Positions 25,854 to 34,164 of a stretch of DNA of 64,000 nt are shown here, one piece after another. The notes beneath the pieces are model-generated. The model had not been told where the DNA came from and made no database searches. It was given only the letters and a program-made list of their open reading frames with translations. Every line of letters begins with the position of its first letter. Position 1 is the stretch's first letter. Position numbers and translations under genes: made by a program. Source of the stretch: Chloroflexota bacterium (GTDB lineage: Bacteria > Chloroflexota > Anaerolineae > Aggregatilineales > Phototrophicaceae); NCBI GenBank assembly GCA_026708115.1, contig JAPOVL010000046.1:310001-374000 (forward strand), written 5' to 3'.

Positions 25854-26798
25854 TTAACGCTCGCGTGCCGCTTGAAAAGCCCGCGCCTCGGTCATGCTCG
25901 GCAGCGACGGAATCGCCCCTTCTTTCAAGCAGGTCAACGCGCCCACAGCGTTGGCAAAATCGAGGACCTCTGGCAGATGCACGGCGTAGTCGTCGCGATG
26001 TTCCAGGATGACGATCAACATGGCCGCCACAAAGGCGTCACCGGCGCCGGTGGTATCGCGGGCGTTCACAGAATAGCCGTCGCGCTTGATCGTTTTGCCA
26101 TCGCGAAGATGGATGGCCGCGCCGCCGGGTCCGTAGGTGACGCAGATCATTTCCATGCGATCGCGCCACAAGGGCGAGACGTCATCGCCACCGGTCAGGA
26201 ATGCCAGTTCCTCGTCGCTGATCTTGAGCAGATTGGCGTAGTCCAGCCCGGAGATCATGCCGGCTTTTGCAGCCGCCTCGCTCTTCCACAGCGGCAAGCG
26301 CAGGTTGGGATCGTAGGAGATAAACTTGCCTCCCGCGACAGCATGCTCTAGCGCCAACAACAGGGCGGATTTCGCCGGTTCATGGATCAGGGTGATGCTG
26401 CCGTAGTGAAAAACGTCGTGCGCGTCGATGACAGATGTTTTGACGTCTTCCGGCCGCATCAGCATATCGGCGGAGGGATGACGATAGAACATGAAGCTGC
26501 GGTCGCCATCGGCGGTGTTGGAGACAAATGCCAGGGCGGTGCGCGCCTCTTGCGAAAATGTCAAGCCATCAATATTAACGTCTTCGGCGGCGAGCACGCC
26601 GGCCAGGTGCCTGCCAAAGGGATCGTCGCCGACCTGTCCCATGAATGCGCTCTTATAGCCCAAGCGAGCGACGGCGGCGGCAACATTGGCTGGCGCGCCG
26701 CCCGGCGCCTTGATGAAACCGGAGGCGTCGCCGACGGTGACGCCCATTTCCAGCGCCACGAAGTCGATCAGCAGTTCACCGAATGATAGGACGGACAT
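25854..26798 (-). CDS. PfkB-family carbohydrate kinase (fructokinase-like)
   Basis: 314 residues of the ribokinase fold. The N-terminal FGELLIDF and the GGAPANVAAAVARLG motif (PfkB signature 1 type) lie in the first 50 residues. The C-terminal ARDTTGAGDAFVAAML contains the catalytic Asp and anion-hole glycines. The enzyme phosphorylates a sugar with ATP; the sequence is closest in style to bacterial fructokinases. GAGGAA lies 7 bases before ATG 26798. It converges with the HNH-SH3 gene and is not in a sugar operon. Confidence 0.92.
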   Translation of the reverse strand: MSVLSFGELLIDFVALEMGVTVGDASGFIKAPGGAPANVAAAVARLGYKSAFMGQVGDDPFGRHLAGVLAAEDVNIDGLTFSQEARTALAFVSNTADGDRSFMFYRHPSADMLMRPEDVKTSVIDAHDVFHYGSITLIHEPAKSALLLALEHAVAGGKFISYDPNLRLPLWKSEAAAKAGMISGLDYANLLKISDEELAFLTGGDDVSPLWRDRMEMICVTYGPGGAAIHLRDGKTIKRDGYSVNARDTTGAGDAFVAAMLIVILEHRDDYAVHLPEVLDFANAVGALTCLKEGAIPSLPSMTEARAFQAARER

Positions 26799-26836
26799 GG
26801 GTCATTCCTCGTCATGGAGCCGCTGGTTTTGGAATA

Positions 26837-26940
26837 GCCGCTCGGCGCGCAATCGGCGAAAAGGTCCCAGGCGAGTCGCGCTCGCGCAGAATAGCAATTC
26901 GTCACGTCGCATGCGCGACGCAGTTTACGTAAACAGGGCG
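26837..26940 (+). repeat. Dispersed repeat, copy C
   Basis: GCCGCTCGGCGCG, CGGCGAAAAGG, GTCGCGCTCGCGCAGAATAGC, GTCGCATGCGCGAC and GCAGTTTACGTAAAC in order, as in copies A, B and D. It fills the gap between the kinase and methyltransferase genes. Confidence 0.75.
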
Positions 26941-26942
26941 AC

Positions 26943-27809
26943 TCAACCAGCCGCTTGGTCGCGCTCGATGAATTCGTTGATGAAGCCGCCGCTATCGCTG
27001 GCGATCAAGGCGCCGGTCACGAGATTGAGCTCCAGTTTGCCCATTAGCTGGATCAATTGCGTGATCTGCTGGCGCATGATCAGCATCATGTCGTCCCAAT
27101 CGACATCTTCCGGCAGGCTATGTTGGCGCAGGTCGCGCATGCTGTCGAGGTAATCCATGGCGGGGTCAATGTCGTCGAATATCAATTGCCCGGGCAGGTC
27201 GTGCCGGACGACCGCATAAAAGTGCCGCGCCAGGATGCGCGTGCCGTTTTCCAGCGCGAAGGAATCGCTGGGAAGGGTAGGAGGATGCACATGAGCGCCG
27301 TTGGCGCTGAGCAAGACGATAGCGCGGCGAAACAGCACTTGCAGTTCGGGCAGGTTGTGGATGCTGTTGGTGGTGGCGAGCATTTTTCCGCCTGGCTTCA
27401 AAACGCGCTTGATCTCGTACAAACCGTGATCGACATCGTCCAGATGATAGAGAACATGATTGGCCATCACGACGTCAAAGCTGTCATCGGCATAGGGCAG
27501 TTGCAGCGCATTGCCCAACGCGAGCCGGCCGCTTTCGGCAGGATGATTGAGCAGCATGAAGGGTGAAAGGTCCAAGGCGTAATATGTGATGCCCGGGGCG
27601 CGTTCAATCAGCCGCGAGTAATGATTGCCCCGGCCGCAACCGAGATCGAGAACGACTTCATCGGTCTGCCAAGCCAGGTTATCCAGGGCCCATTTGACGA
27701 AATCGCATTTTGGAACGGCATATTTGGCGAGCGTCTCGTCCTCTATACGCAGTTTTTCATCCGTTGCGTAATAGCGACGGATGCCTTCCGCTTGAGCCGA
27801 TCCAGACAT
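26943..27809 (-). CDS. Class I SAM-dependent methyltransferase
   Basis: 288 residues from ATG 27809; the frame extends to 27911 but the extension is not methyltransferase-like. SAM-binding motif I is VVLDLGCGRGN at 52-62, followed by the acidic strand YALDLSPFML and the post-motif FDVVMANHVLYHLDDVDHGL, typical of UbiE/Methyltransf_11 enzymes. The C-terminal 110 residues form a cap domain that may bind substrate. The substrate is not predictable. Only the dispersed repeat separates its 3' end from the kinase gene. Confidence 0.88.
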   Translation of the reverse strand: MSGSAQAEGIRRYYATDEKLRIEDETLAKYAVPKCDFVKWALDNLAWQTDEVVLDLGCGRGNHYSRLIERAPGITYYALDLSPFMLLNHPAESGRLALGNALQLPYADDSFDVVMANHVLYHLDDVDHGLYEIKRVLKPGGKMLATTNSIHNLPELQVLFRRAIVLLSANGAHVHPPTLPSDSFALENGTRILARHFYAVVRHDLPGQLIFDDIDPAMDYLDSMRDLRQHSLPEDVDWDDMMLIMRQQITQLIQLMGKLELNLVTGALIASDSGGFINEFIERDQAAG

Positions 27810-27923
27810 GGTCAATCCAAAAGGGGCATCTGACCCATAGACTTGCGCTGACTTTACTATACTACCGAAAAAGCGCGGCGCAAATTGTTTTGTTGAAGCG
27901 CGCTGCAGCAAGGGTGTGATAAT

Positions 27924-28580
27924 TTATCGCTCTGTCTCTCCCCAACTGTCCCAATAGGTCAATTCACCAGCCGGGACGCGATCGGCCTTCTTGAAGGTAT
28001 CACCTGTGAAATAAGCGACCGGCAGCAAGGCTGCGGTGGTGATGCCAGCGGGTATGCCCAGGATCTCGTTGCATTCCTTCTCGTAGCTGAGGTGCAGGGT
28101 GGTCCAGGCGGCGCCGATGCCGCGCGCCCGCAAGGCCAGCATCAGCGACCAGGCCGCGGGTATGATGGAACCGTACAAGCCGGCGTTGGCGGCCGGGCTG
28201 GCGTCGCCGGCGCGGCCCTCGACGCAGGGGAAGACCATCATCGGTACCTCGCCCATGTGATCGGCCAGGTAGCGCGCCGAACTGATGACCCGTTTCATCT
28301 GTGCCGACGGCTCCTCACCGGGCGCCGAGCGCGCCGCTACGCCGGCGTAGGTGTACCAGGATTCTTTGTAGTATTCGCCGATTTTGGCTTTCTTGTCGGC
28401 ATCGGTGAGTACCAGCCATTTCCAGCCCTGGCGGTTGCTGCCCGTCGGCGCTTGCAGCGCGATCTCGATGCAGCGCATGACCAGGCCGCGATCGACGGGA
28501 CGTGTCAGATCGAGACGCTTACGCACGCTGCGCGTAGTTTCCAAAATGTAGTCGACAGAATTCAAATCGAAATTCATCAT
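27924..28580 (-). CDS. Nitroreductase family protein
   Basis: 218 residues. The N-terminal RSVRKRLDLTRPVDRGLVMRCIEIALQAPTGSNRQGWKW provides FMN phosphate and ring contacts (Arg, Ser/Asn, Gln). The second half has GAAWTTLHLSYEKECNEILGIPAG, the dimer-interface helix of the family. FMN-dependent NAD(P)H reductase of nitro, quinone or other electron-poor compounds. AAGGAACAC precedes the tandem ATG pair at 28580/28577. It lies 114 bases upstream of the methyltransferase gene on the same strand; the two could share a transcript. Confidence 0.9.
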   Translation of the reverse strand: MMNFDLNSVDYILETTRSVRKRLDLTRPVDRGLVMRCIEIALQAPTGSNRQGWKWLVLTDADKKAKIGEYYKESWYTYAGVAARSAPGEEPSAQMKRVISSARYLADHMGEVPMMVFPCVEGRAGDASPAANAGLYGSIIPAAWSLMLALRARGIGAAWTTLHLSYEKECNEILGIPAGITTAALLPVAYFTGDTFKKADRVPAGELTYWDSWGETER

Positions 28581-28610
28581 GTGTTCCTTTCCAAGCTCAA
28601 ACTGAGTCCA

Positions 28611-29333
28611 CTAGGATTCATCTGATTGAAATTGTTCATTCAGCCAGAGGGTGATCAAGCCGCTGAGGCTATCGTAATCCGAATCGAAGAGGCGCGTGCC
28701 GTGTGCGCGTCCATTATACATGCGCGCCGTAACAGCGCCCTTGGCGTTGAGGAACATCTGCCGAATAGCAGTTGCGCTGCTACTGTCAGCTGCCGCGGCA
28801 ACGAGAAGCGCCGTGCCGTCCGCCAGGCCATCGACCAGCGCGGACTCGGGTTTGACGCCGCGGTAATCCAGACCGGGCGACAGCGCGATCGCGCCGGCAC
28901 AGAGCGCGCTTTCGGCGCAACTGATGATGGCGACATTGGCGCCGATGCTCGCGCCCATGATGGCTAGGCCGCTCTGGTTTAGATGGCCTTCGGTCTCAAG
29001 CCAGGCGATCCAGTCGGCGATATCGGCGATGGCGGCATCCCAATCGCGCGCCCCGCCCGAATCGCCGTGCCCGCGCATATCGACGTTGAGCAGGGCGTAG
29101 CCGGCGGCGCGCAGGTCGGGGATGATGGGCGCGTAGGCGGCGCGCTGGCTGTTGAGCATGTGCAGGGCGATGATGGCGGGCGCCTCTTTCTCGTCATTGG
29201 GCGCGGCGTAGAAATCGGCGACGAGGGCGGTGCCGTCCGGGGCTTGCTGGGTGATGGTTTCCTGGGCGGGCAGGTCTTGGGCGACGACGAAGCTGGAAAC
29301 GACAAATGCTGCGGCCATTACAAGTATTCGCAT
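28611..29333 (-). CDS. Exported alpha/beta hydrolase
   Basis: 240 residues. Signal peptide about 1-18 (MRILVMAAAFVVSSFVVAQ), then an alpha/beta hydrolase core: ALHMLNSQR at 57-64, DMRGHGDSGG (85-94), nucleophile Ser129 in GASIGA, a likely acid Asp in the second half, and the catalytic His in GRAHGT near the C-terminus. The small size and lack of a lid resemble dienelactone-hydrolase or BAAT-like esterases. GGGAG lies 9 bases before ATG 29333. It probably acts outside the membrane on an ester or peptide. Confidence 0.85.
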   Translation of the reverse strand: MRILVMAAAFVVSSFVVAQDLPAQETITQQAPDGTALVADFYAAPNDEKEAPAIIALHMLNSQRAAYAPIIPDLRAAGYALLNVDMRGHGDSGGARDWDAAIADIADWIAWLETEGHLNQSGLAIMGASIGANVAIISCAESALCAGAIALSPGLDYRGVKPESALVDGLADGTALLVAAAADSSSATAIRQMFLNAKGAVTARMYNGRAHGTRLFDSDYDSLSGLITLWLNEQFQSDES

Positions 29334-29397
29334 ATGCTATTCTCCCAAGTGCTCCATGAACCGGATCGGCTGCGCAAGGACAGGACGATGCCATCAG

Positions 29398-31374
29398 TCA
29401 TTTCTTCCCCTGCTTCCCGCCGCGCCCCAGCAGAAACAGCAGGAACAGCGCGACAAGCCCGATGATAGCCAGCTTGTCGTAGGGCGAAAGCTCGGGCGGT
29501 GGCGGCGTCTTGGAGACGATGCGGATCATATGCGGCATGTCTTTGTCGCTGTGCCGGTAGATGACGCGCTGCTCGTCTTCGAGAACCTCAAATTCTCCGT
29601 CGCTAACCTCGACGCGGTAGCCGTCGGGGTACTGCGAATTGGGCACGTAGATTTCGGTGGGGTCGGCCAGGCGGCTATCGCCCCGGAAGCTGAAGGTGAA
29701 GAGGCCGCGCGCCGGATCAAAGCGCATATTGAGCGGCTCGCCGGCGATTTTCCTGGCGTAGGGACGGACGACTGCTGACAAGGCTCTGCCTCCGGAATCG
29801 ATATCAGATGGATCGTGTTGCTGGTCGCGGCTGAAAATGGACAGGTCTTCGCCATTCCAATTGTCGCCGTGTTCGTTGCTGTTATCGGGGGTGTAATTCC
29901 ATTGCGTGTACGCCATCAGGTGCGCGTCCAGCGCGCCCAGTTGATACTCCAGCGCGCAAGCTTGCTCGCTGAAATCGCCCGTCTCGTAGGCGGCCGCGCC
30001 GTTGAGATCGAAGGGAATGCCAAACTCGCCCATAACGACGGGCACATCACCCATGCAGGCATCGGCGTATTCGCGGAAGCGCCCGATCTGCCGCTGCATG
30101 TAAGCTTTGATGTTGTCGCCGCCGATCACGGGGCGCATCTTAAAGGGATTGATATTGACCTGCGGATGGAAGCGCTTGGTGAAGAGCGTGGCGCCGTCGT
30201 AAAAATGGGGCGCGTAGACCATTTTGCTGGGTGAACGGTATTGTGGCGGCGGGGCAAGCGGCTCGGATTCGATGAAGATGAGGGCATCCGGCATGACCTC
30301 GTGGATGGCGGCGGCGAAGCGTTCGGTGAAGGGTTTGAGGAAATCCTGAGCGAAATTGACGCGGGCGAAGTGGCCCGGCCGCAGCATACGCGGCAGGCCG
30401 TGCTTGTCCAGATCCCAGATGCCTTGCTCGCGCCAAATGTCCTCGCAGTCGTCTTTCCAGGCACGCAGGCCGCGCGGATTGATGGTGGCTTTTTTGGCGT
30501 TGCCGGGCAGTTGATCGATCAGGGGCTGGCCGAAATCCAGGCACTCCTGTTCGAAGCCGTTGGCCAGGAAGATCGCCTCGGCCGGCGATGGCGTGATTTC
30601 CAGCTTGACCAGGAGGTGATCGGTGGCGCGCAGGTCCTGCACGCCGATCAGGCCGGCGCTGGGTTCGTTCATGCTGCCGAAGCCGACGACATTGGGCAGG
30701 TGGGCGATGCGCTTCGCCAGATGTTGAAAAGCCTTGATGTAATGGGCTTGCAGGAAGTCTTGCAGCGTTTCGCCTTCGCATTTGCGTCCCGGGGCGAAGC
30801 AATTGCCGCCGAAGAACAGAGTAAACATGGTCTGCGGGGCGAAGCGATTGTAATTGCTGGCCCACATCAATTGCGGGAAGCGATCCAGGCGCTGCTGATG
30901 CAGCAGGGCGGCGCCGGTGGCCTCGAAGTTGTCGATCTCCAGGCCGACGATGTCAAAAGTCCAGGCGGGCGCGCCATCGCCGCCGCTGAAGCGGCTCCAG
31001 ACATCTTGATGCGGGTCGATGAAGAGGTTGATGTCGCGCTCATGCGCTTTTTCGACCAGGGCTTCGATATAGTCGAGAAAGGCTTCGTCATAGCTGCCGG
31101 GCGCCTCGTGCTCCAGCGCCTCCCAGGTCACCACCAGCCGCAGGAAGTCCAGCCCCCAGTGCTTTAGCCGCAGGAAGTGCTCATCGGCTTCTTCCAGCGG
31201 GAAGGGGCGCCCGACGAAGGAGACATCGCGGCGCTCGTCCAGGCTTTCCGGCAGGTGGGTATAGCCCAGGGGCTGGGCCGGGAGCTTGCTGCCGCCGCTG
31301 AGGTTGACGCCGCGCAGGATACGCGTGCGCCCAGTCTCGTCTTTGAACCAGCGGCCTTCGGCTGTGATGGGCAT
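29398..31374 (-). CDS. Glycoside hydrolase family 5 enzyme with C-terminal membrane anchor
   Basis: 658 residues. The GH5 (beta/alpha)8 barrel occupies about 5-500: RGVNLSGGSK (21-30), LRLVVTWEALE (79-89), FIDPHQDVWSRFSGG (118-132), acid/base Glu237 in GFGSMNEPS, and the nucleophile Glu in VVMGEFGIPF near 450. The DPHQDVWSR pattern matches endoglycoceramidase-like members. A beta-sandwich domain follows, then one membrane helix at about 635-651 and a basic tail GRGGKQGKK. No N-terminal signal peptide is visible, so how the catalytic domain would reach the outside is unclear. AGGA precedes ATG 31374. Confidence 0.87.
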   Translation of the reverse strand: MPITAEGRWFKDETGRTRILRGVNLSGGSKLPAQPLGYTHLPESLDERRDVSFVGRPFPLEEADEHFLRLKHWGLDFLRLVVTWEALEHEAPGSYDEAFLDYIEALVEKAHERDINLFIDPHQDVWSRFSGGDGAPAWTFDIVGLEIDNFEATGAALLHQQRLDRFPQLMWASNYNRFAPQTMFTLFFGGNCFAPGRKCEGETLQDFLQAHYIKAFQHLAKRIAHLPNVVGFGSMNEPSAGLIGVQDLRATDHLLVKLEITPSPAEAIFLANGFEQECLDFGQPLIDQLPGNAKKATINPRGLRAWKDDCEDIWREQGIWDLDKHGLPRMLRPGHFARVNFAQDFLKPFTERFAAAIHEVMPDALIFIESEPLAPPPQYRSPSKMVYAPHFYDGATLFTKRFHPQVNINPFKMRPVIGGDNIKAYMQRQIGRFREYADACMGDVPVVMGEFGIPFDLNGAAAYETGDFSEQACALEYQLGALDAHLMAYTQWNYTPDNSNEHGDNWNGEDLSIFSRDQQHDPSDIDSGGRALSAVVRPYARKIAGEPLNMRFDPARGLFTFSFRGDSRLADPTEIYVPNSQYPDGYRVEVSDGEFEVLEDEQRVIYRHSDKDMPHMIRIVSKTPPPPELSPYDKLAIIGLVALFLLFLLGRGGKQGKK

Positions 31375-31422
31375 GGGCGGTCCTTGTTCGGTGGGTCAGT
31401 GGGGGAGATTATAGCATAGGAG

Positions 31423-32106
31423 TCATACCAAATTCTTTGCTTGCGAAATCAGGTCTTGAACCATTTTCGCACTTACCTGGTTGGACACGGTTTCAAAACA
31501 ATCTTTAGCCTCGTTCCACAATTGTATAGCCTCGTCTGCAAGTCCCATTGCATATTTCGCAACGCCAAGCGCATGCAGTATCTTCGCCCGCTGACCGGGA
31601 GCGTGAAAAGGGGAACAGTAATTCAGTGATTCTTCGTAATCCACGATTGATTGCCTCATATAAGAATAAGAAGAATTATGTTCCTTTATCGCAAGTAAAT
31701 AGCTGAGCTTTCCACAATTGAATCTTACCAAACTATATGCCATAGGATCACTTTCCGGTGTGGCGAGACGAAGTGCCTCCTGATATGTCAATCTTGCATT
31801 GTTGATGTTATCTTCAAAATTCTCATGCCGCGCAAGAGCAATATACGTTTCCGCAAGACCAATGAAAGTATTGGCCATCCGCAAGACTGATCCACGAGCA
31901 GACGAAAGCTGCAACGATCGATTAAAGTGTTTAATTGCGGAATACAATGCTGTAGTCTCTCCGCGTAATAGTCCGATACGATAATAGCAAAGTCCAAGAT
32001 TACTCCATGTCGGCGCAGATTCAGCAGGATCTAAGAGTAGCAAAACGCGCCGGTAGATTCTATCGGAGACTATATACTTAAGTGAGGGGGGCGGTTCGGG
32101 GCGCAC
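31423..32106 (-). CDS. TPR protein, probably the 5'-truncated remnant of a larger gene
   Basis: 227 residues made almost only of tetratricopeptide-like helix pairs, with units around TWSNLGLCYYRIG, MANTFIGLAETYIA, RLTYQEALRLATP, IVDYEESLNYCSP and KILHALGVAKYAMG. The first eight or so residues (MRPEPPPS) come from a 20-base repeat that also lies next to other genes here, and no ribosome-binding site precedes the GTG, so the real N-terminus was probably lost. The repeat style is the same as in the C-terminal end of the TIR-NB-ARC protein at 38377-40356, on the same strand 6.3 kb upstream. It may be that protein's detached 3' end. Confidence 0.6.
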   Translation of the reverse strand: MRPEPPPSLKYIVSDRIYRRVLLLLDPAESAPTWSNLGLCYYRIGLLRGETTALYSAIKHFNRSLQLSSARGSVLRMANTFIGLAETYIALARHENFEDNINNARLTYQEALRLATPESDPMAYSLVRFNCGKLSYLLAIKEHNSSYSYMRQSIVDYEESLNYCSPFHAPGQRAKILHALGVAKYAMGLADEAIQLWNEAKDCFETVSNQVSAKMVQDLISQAKNLV

Positions 32107-32116
32107 CTACGGCGGT

Positions 32117-32386
32117 TTATTTCAACAAGACCGCGACAAGCGCTAAGGCGCTAATAAGGAAAGGGAGACCGAAACTGATAGCTTGCCCGATACCCTTAAA
32201 GCGCTGTTGCCGTTCGCTGATTTCTTTGAGGCGCATGTCGATGGAGTCGAACTTTTTGTCTAGTTCTCGTGTTTGCTCTTGTACAACTTCGCGCACGAAG
32301 TCTTGGGTGGCGAGAGCATCTAACTTCCCGTACAATTCGCCGATTTCTCGTTCATGTCGCGTAAGCTGTTGTTCTACATCAGGCAT
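32117..32386 (-). CDS. Small coiled-coil protein with C-terminal TM helix (XhlA/holin-like architecture)
   Basis: 89 residues: a helical coiled coil (1-60) with GKLDALATQDFVREVVQEQ, then one membrane helix at about 67-88 and only a Lys after it. The plan is that of XhlA-type phage holin partners, but short sequences of this kind cannot be assigned reliably. It is a clear paralogue of the next gene (32491-32730), which has GKWDSLATKEFVQEAINKQ at the same place. Right after its stop lies the 20-base repeat that also touches the TPR fragment. Confidence 0.6.
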   Translation of the reverse strand: MPDVEQQLTRHEREIGELYGKLDALATQDFVREVVQEQTRELDKKFDSIDMRLKEISERQQRFKGIGQAISFGLPFLISALALVAVLLK

Positions 32387-32481
32387 AATGTTGACCTGGC
32401 TTGGTTACAGCAATTGTAAAATAGTTGGGTTTAGATTGTCAAGTGGGCTTCATTGCTTACAAGTCTATGCGTCCCCGGTGC

Positions 32482-32501
32482 GGGGCGCACCTACGGCGGT
32501 T
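32482..32501. repeat. 20-bp repeat at gene 3' ends (other copies 32098-32117 and 32734-32749)
   Basis: GGGGCGCACCTACGGCGGTT occurs exactly at 32098-32117 and 32482-32501, and as a 16-base variant with one change at 32734-32749. In the last two it encodes the shared C-terminal Pro-Pro-stop of two unrelated small proteins. The copy at 32482 is part of a CCCCG-GTG-CGGGG hairpin (32474-32486). Confidence 0.8.
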
Positions 32502-32730
32502 GAAAAAGGTTGGCTAGGACGGTGACGAGTAATACGAGCGCCGTACCGCCGCCAATGATCTTATTCCGCCAGTCGCGGCCTTTAGCTATTTCGTCTCGGA
32601 GTTCTTTGGTTTGTTTGTTGATAGCTTCCTGGACAAACTCCTTGGTAGCCAGGGAGTCCCATTTCCCTTTTATCTCGGATATATCGTTCTCATTTTTCAG
32701 GATTTTGTTATTGAGCTCTTTCTGTTCCAT
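32491..32730 (-). CDS. Small coiled-coil protein with C-terminal TM helix, paralogue of 32117-32386
   Basis: 79 residues. Helical part with NENDISEIKGKWDSLATKE and FVQEAINKQTKELRDEIAKG, a basic turn RDWRNK, then a membrane helix IIGGGTALVLLVTVLANLF (about 57-75) and the ending QPP. Compared with its neighbour the motif G-K-x-D-x-L-A-T-x-x-F-V is kept and the rest diverges. The TAG stop sits inside the 20-bp repeat. A holin or membrane-sensor role is possible but unproven. Confidence 0.6.
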   Translation of the reverse strand: MEQKELNNKILKNENDISEIKGKWDSLATKEFVQEAINKQTKELRDEIAKGRDWRNKIIGGGTALVLLVTVLANLFQPP

Positions 32731-32738
32731 TCTGGCAC

Positions 32739-32906
32739 CTACGGTGGTTTTTCTTCCGGCTCTGCCGGGTCATCTTTGGGCTTCATTCCGAACATAGCAC
32801 GAGCAATGTTCTCAGGCGTATCATCAATGTAAAACTTCTCTTCAGGGTCAATTTCAAGACGTTCTTCGTGTTCGTTCTTTACTTCAGTAGCTAGTTTGTC
32901 TCCCAT
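32739..32906 (-). CDS. Small acidic protein, 55 aa, unknown
   Basis: ATG 32906 has GAGG 6 bases upstream and is chosen over an open extension to 32954. The protein is acidic, with EIDPEEKFYIDDTPENIARAM in the middle and a Pro/Glu tail ending KPP. Proteins with a PENIARAM-type helix are common as small uncharacterised genes in Chloroflexota and Cyanobacteria; some sit next to toxins as antitoxins, but no toxin is recognised beside this one. The stop codon lies in the third copy of the 20-bp repeat. Confidence 0.5.
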   Translation of the reverse strand: MGDKLATEVKNEHEERLEIDPEEKFYIDDTPENIARAMFGMKPKDDPAEPEEKPP

Positions 32907-32980
32907 AAAAAACCTCGTGGATATATGAATAAAGTATAGAGATAGTTGGCTCATTTGTCAAGCTGTTTGCGTGGTAAAAC

Positions 32981-33011
32981 AAAAAGCCCCGAACGAAATA
33001 TTTCGTCCGGG
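32981..33011 (-). terminator. Rho-independent terminator of the 36.2-33.0 kb gene run
   Basis: On the minus strand CCCGGACGAAAT pairs with ATTTCGTTCGGGG, with one mismatch, and is followed by C and five T residues (to 32981). It lies 33 bases beyond the stop at 33044. Confidence 0.8.
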
Positions 33012-33043
33012 TCACACTTAATCTTCTGGTTAAATCAGGTCAA

Positions 33044-33277
33044 TTAACTGTCGGGGTTGTCCCGGGTGTTAAAGCCCATCGGTGGTTTGTATGGTACATC
33101 GAGATGGACAATAATCGCGTCAAGCTTCCGGCTAATCTCTCGGATTTCTTCTCTGTTTTCCTGAATAGCTGATGCCATTGCTGGTAGGATCTGTTTGAGG
33201 CTTTCCAAAAGCTCGGTCTGAGTACTGCGAAGAGCTTCGTACTCTCGCTCTGTTCGCCGAAATCTTATCTCATTCAT
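33044..33277 (-). CDS. Small coiled-coil protein, 77 aa
   Basis: Start ATG 33277 overlaps the TGA of the preceding gene as ATGA, the usual sign of translational coupling; ATG 33283 is also possible. The chain is one long amphipathic helix (RRTEREYEALRSTQTELLES and IQENREEIREISRKLDAI) followed by a short non-helical tail PYKPPMGFNTRDN. No membrane helix. It ends the three-gene unit 33995-33044 before a terminator. Function unknown; a structural or adaptor role for the other small proteins is a guess. Confidence 0.55.
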   Translation of the reverse strand: MNEIRFRRTEREYEALRSTQTELLESLKQILPAMASAIQENREEIREISRKLDAIIVHLDVPYKPPMGFNTRDNPDS

Positions 33278-33723
33278 TTCCATGATGTACTTTCGCAAGG
33301 TACGCCATCATTGTTCCTATCCAGGCGCGTATTTCCGCAGATTTCAAGGTGGTAGTCCGCTTCCTCGCGGGAAGCCATCTCACCGCAAGTTTTCACTGGT
33401 TCACAGGAATAGGTGGGCGTGGCTATAGCTACACATTCTTCCTGCGCACCGGCAAGTGAGTTGATAAACTCCTGTGCTTCCGAGTTGTCCATATCAACTC
33501 CTCGAAAGATAAGGTTTGTCACGATGTATAAGTAGAATGGCAGTTCTCGCAAGCCGCCTTCTGCGTATGGATACTCAACAGTAGTGAGCAACGCGCCGCA
33601 GTCTACCCAAGCCTCTGGGACTTCGGACAACATGATACGCACCTCGCCTGGGTCCTGTGCCGCTACTGGGTACAGGACTGGGAGCAGCAGCAAAGTTGAG
33701 ATGAGCCTGGTTATGTAGTTCAT
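33274..33723 (-). CDS. Exported protein with C-terminal Excalibur domain
   Basis: 149 residues: signal peptide about 1-22 ending AVAAQ-like (PVAAQD), a middle domain with paired Cys (WVDCGALL and EECVA), and a C-terminal Excalibur domain with KTCGEMASREEADYHLE and RLDRNNDGVPCES, the EF-hand-like DxDxDG loop and flanking Cys pair. Excalibur domains bind calcium at the cell surface. The start overlaps the previous stop (TAATG) and its stop overlaps the next start (ATGA), so the three genes are tightly coupled. The same domain ends the HNH-SH3 protein at 24528-25841. Confidence 0.75.
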   Translation of the reverse strand: MNYITRLISTLLLLPVLYPVAAQDPGEVRIMLSEVPEAWVDCGALLTTVEYPYAEGGLRELPFYLYIVTNLIFRGVDMDNSEAQEFINSLAGAQEECVAIATPTYSCEPVKTCGEMASREEADYHLEICGNTRLDRNNDGVPCESTSWK

Positions 33724-33995
33724 TAGGCATCAGGGCTATCAACAATCAGGTTGTTATCCGCTAAGGCTTTGTTGATCCCTTTGATATCTAGCTTGATTTC
33801 TACTATATCTTTTCCGACCCTGTCCAGGCGTTGCTCAACCGAGCCCAGACGTTGCTCGATTCGATCGAGCTTTTCATTGATCGGTTTCAGTTCAGCCTGG
33901 AGGACTTGTATAACGGCGAATGCGATGCGTTGTTCAGCCGGGGCTAATCTGAGGTCATGCGGTTGTCCAGTATCATGGGGGAATGCTTGCGCCAT
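33723..33995 (-). CDS. Small coiled-coil protein, 90 aa
   Basis: After a non-helical start (MAQAFPHDTGQPHD), residues 20-80 are a continuous coiled coil with INEKLDRIEQRLGSVEQRLDR in a clear heptad pattern and KDIVEIKLDIKGINKAL. No membrane segment. AAGGAAGAAAA lies before ATG 33995. First of three overlapping genes. No family can be assigned to such a short coiled coil. Confidence 0.55.
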   Translation of the reverse strand: MAQAFPHDTGQPHDLRLAPAEQRIAFAVIQVLQAELKPINEKLDRIEQRLGSVEQRLDRVGKDIVEIKLDIKGINKALADNNLIVDSPDA

Positions 33996-34021
33996 GCTTT
34001 TTCTTCCTTTCTAGTGCAAGG

Positions 34022-34057
34022 GGAGCAGCCCGGCTTCTGGGTGTACCGGACTGCTCC
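34022..34057. repeat. Inverted repeat between coiled-coil genes
   Basis: GGAGCAG (34022-34028) pairs with CTGCTCC (34051-34057), with CCGG/CCGG continuing inward after a mismatch. No T run on either side, so an attenuator or processing site rather than a standard terminator. Confidence 0.5.
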
Positions 34058-34164
34058 AGGGTACGACAGCAAACAGTTTGAAAGCACAACCGAAGGATTA
34101 CTTAGCGCCTGTTTGCCTACGATAAATGTACACGATTTATTCATTTTGCGCAAGGCAAGTGAGG

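Noticed and set aside
30241..31167. 308-codon open frame antisense to the GH5 gene
   Set aside because: Shadow of a well-supported GH5 enzyme; no ribosome-binding site or protein-like motif.
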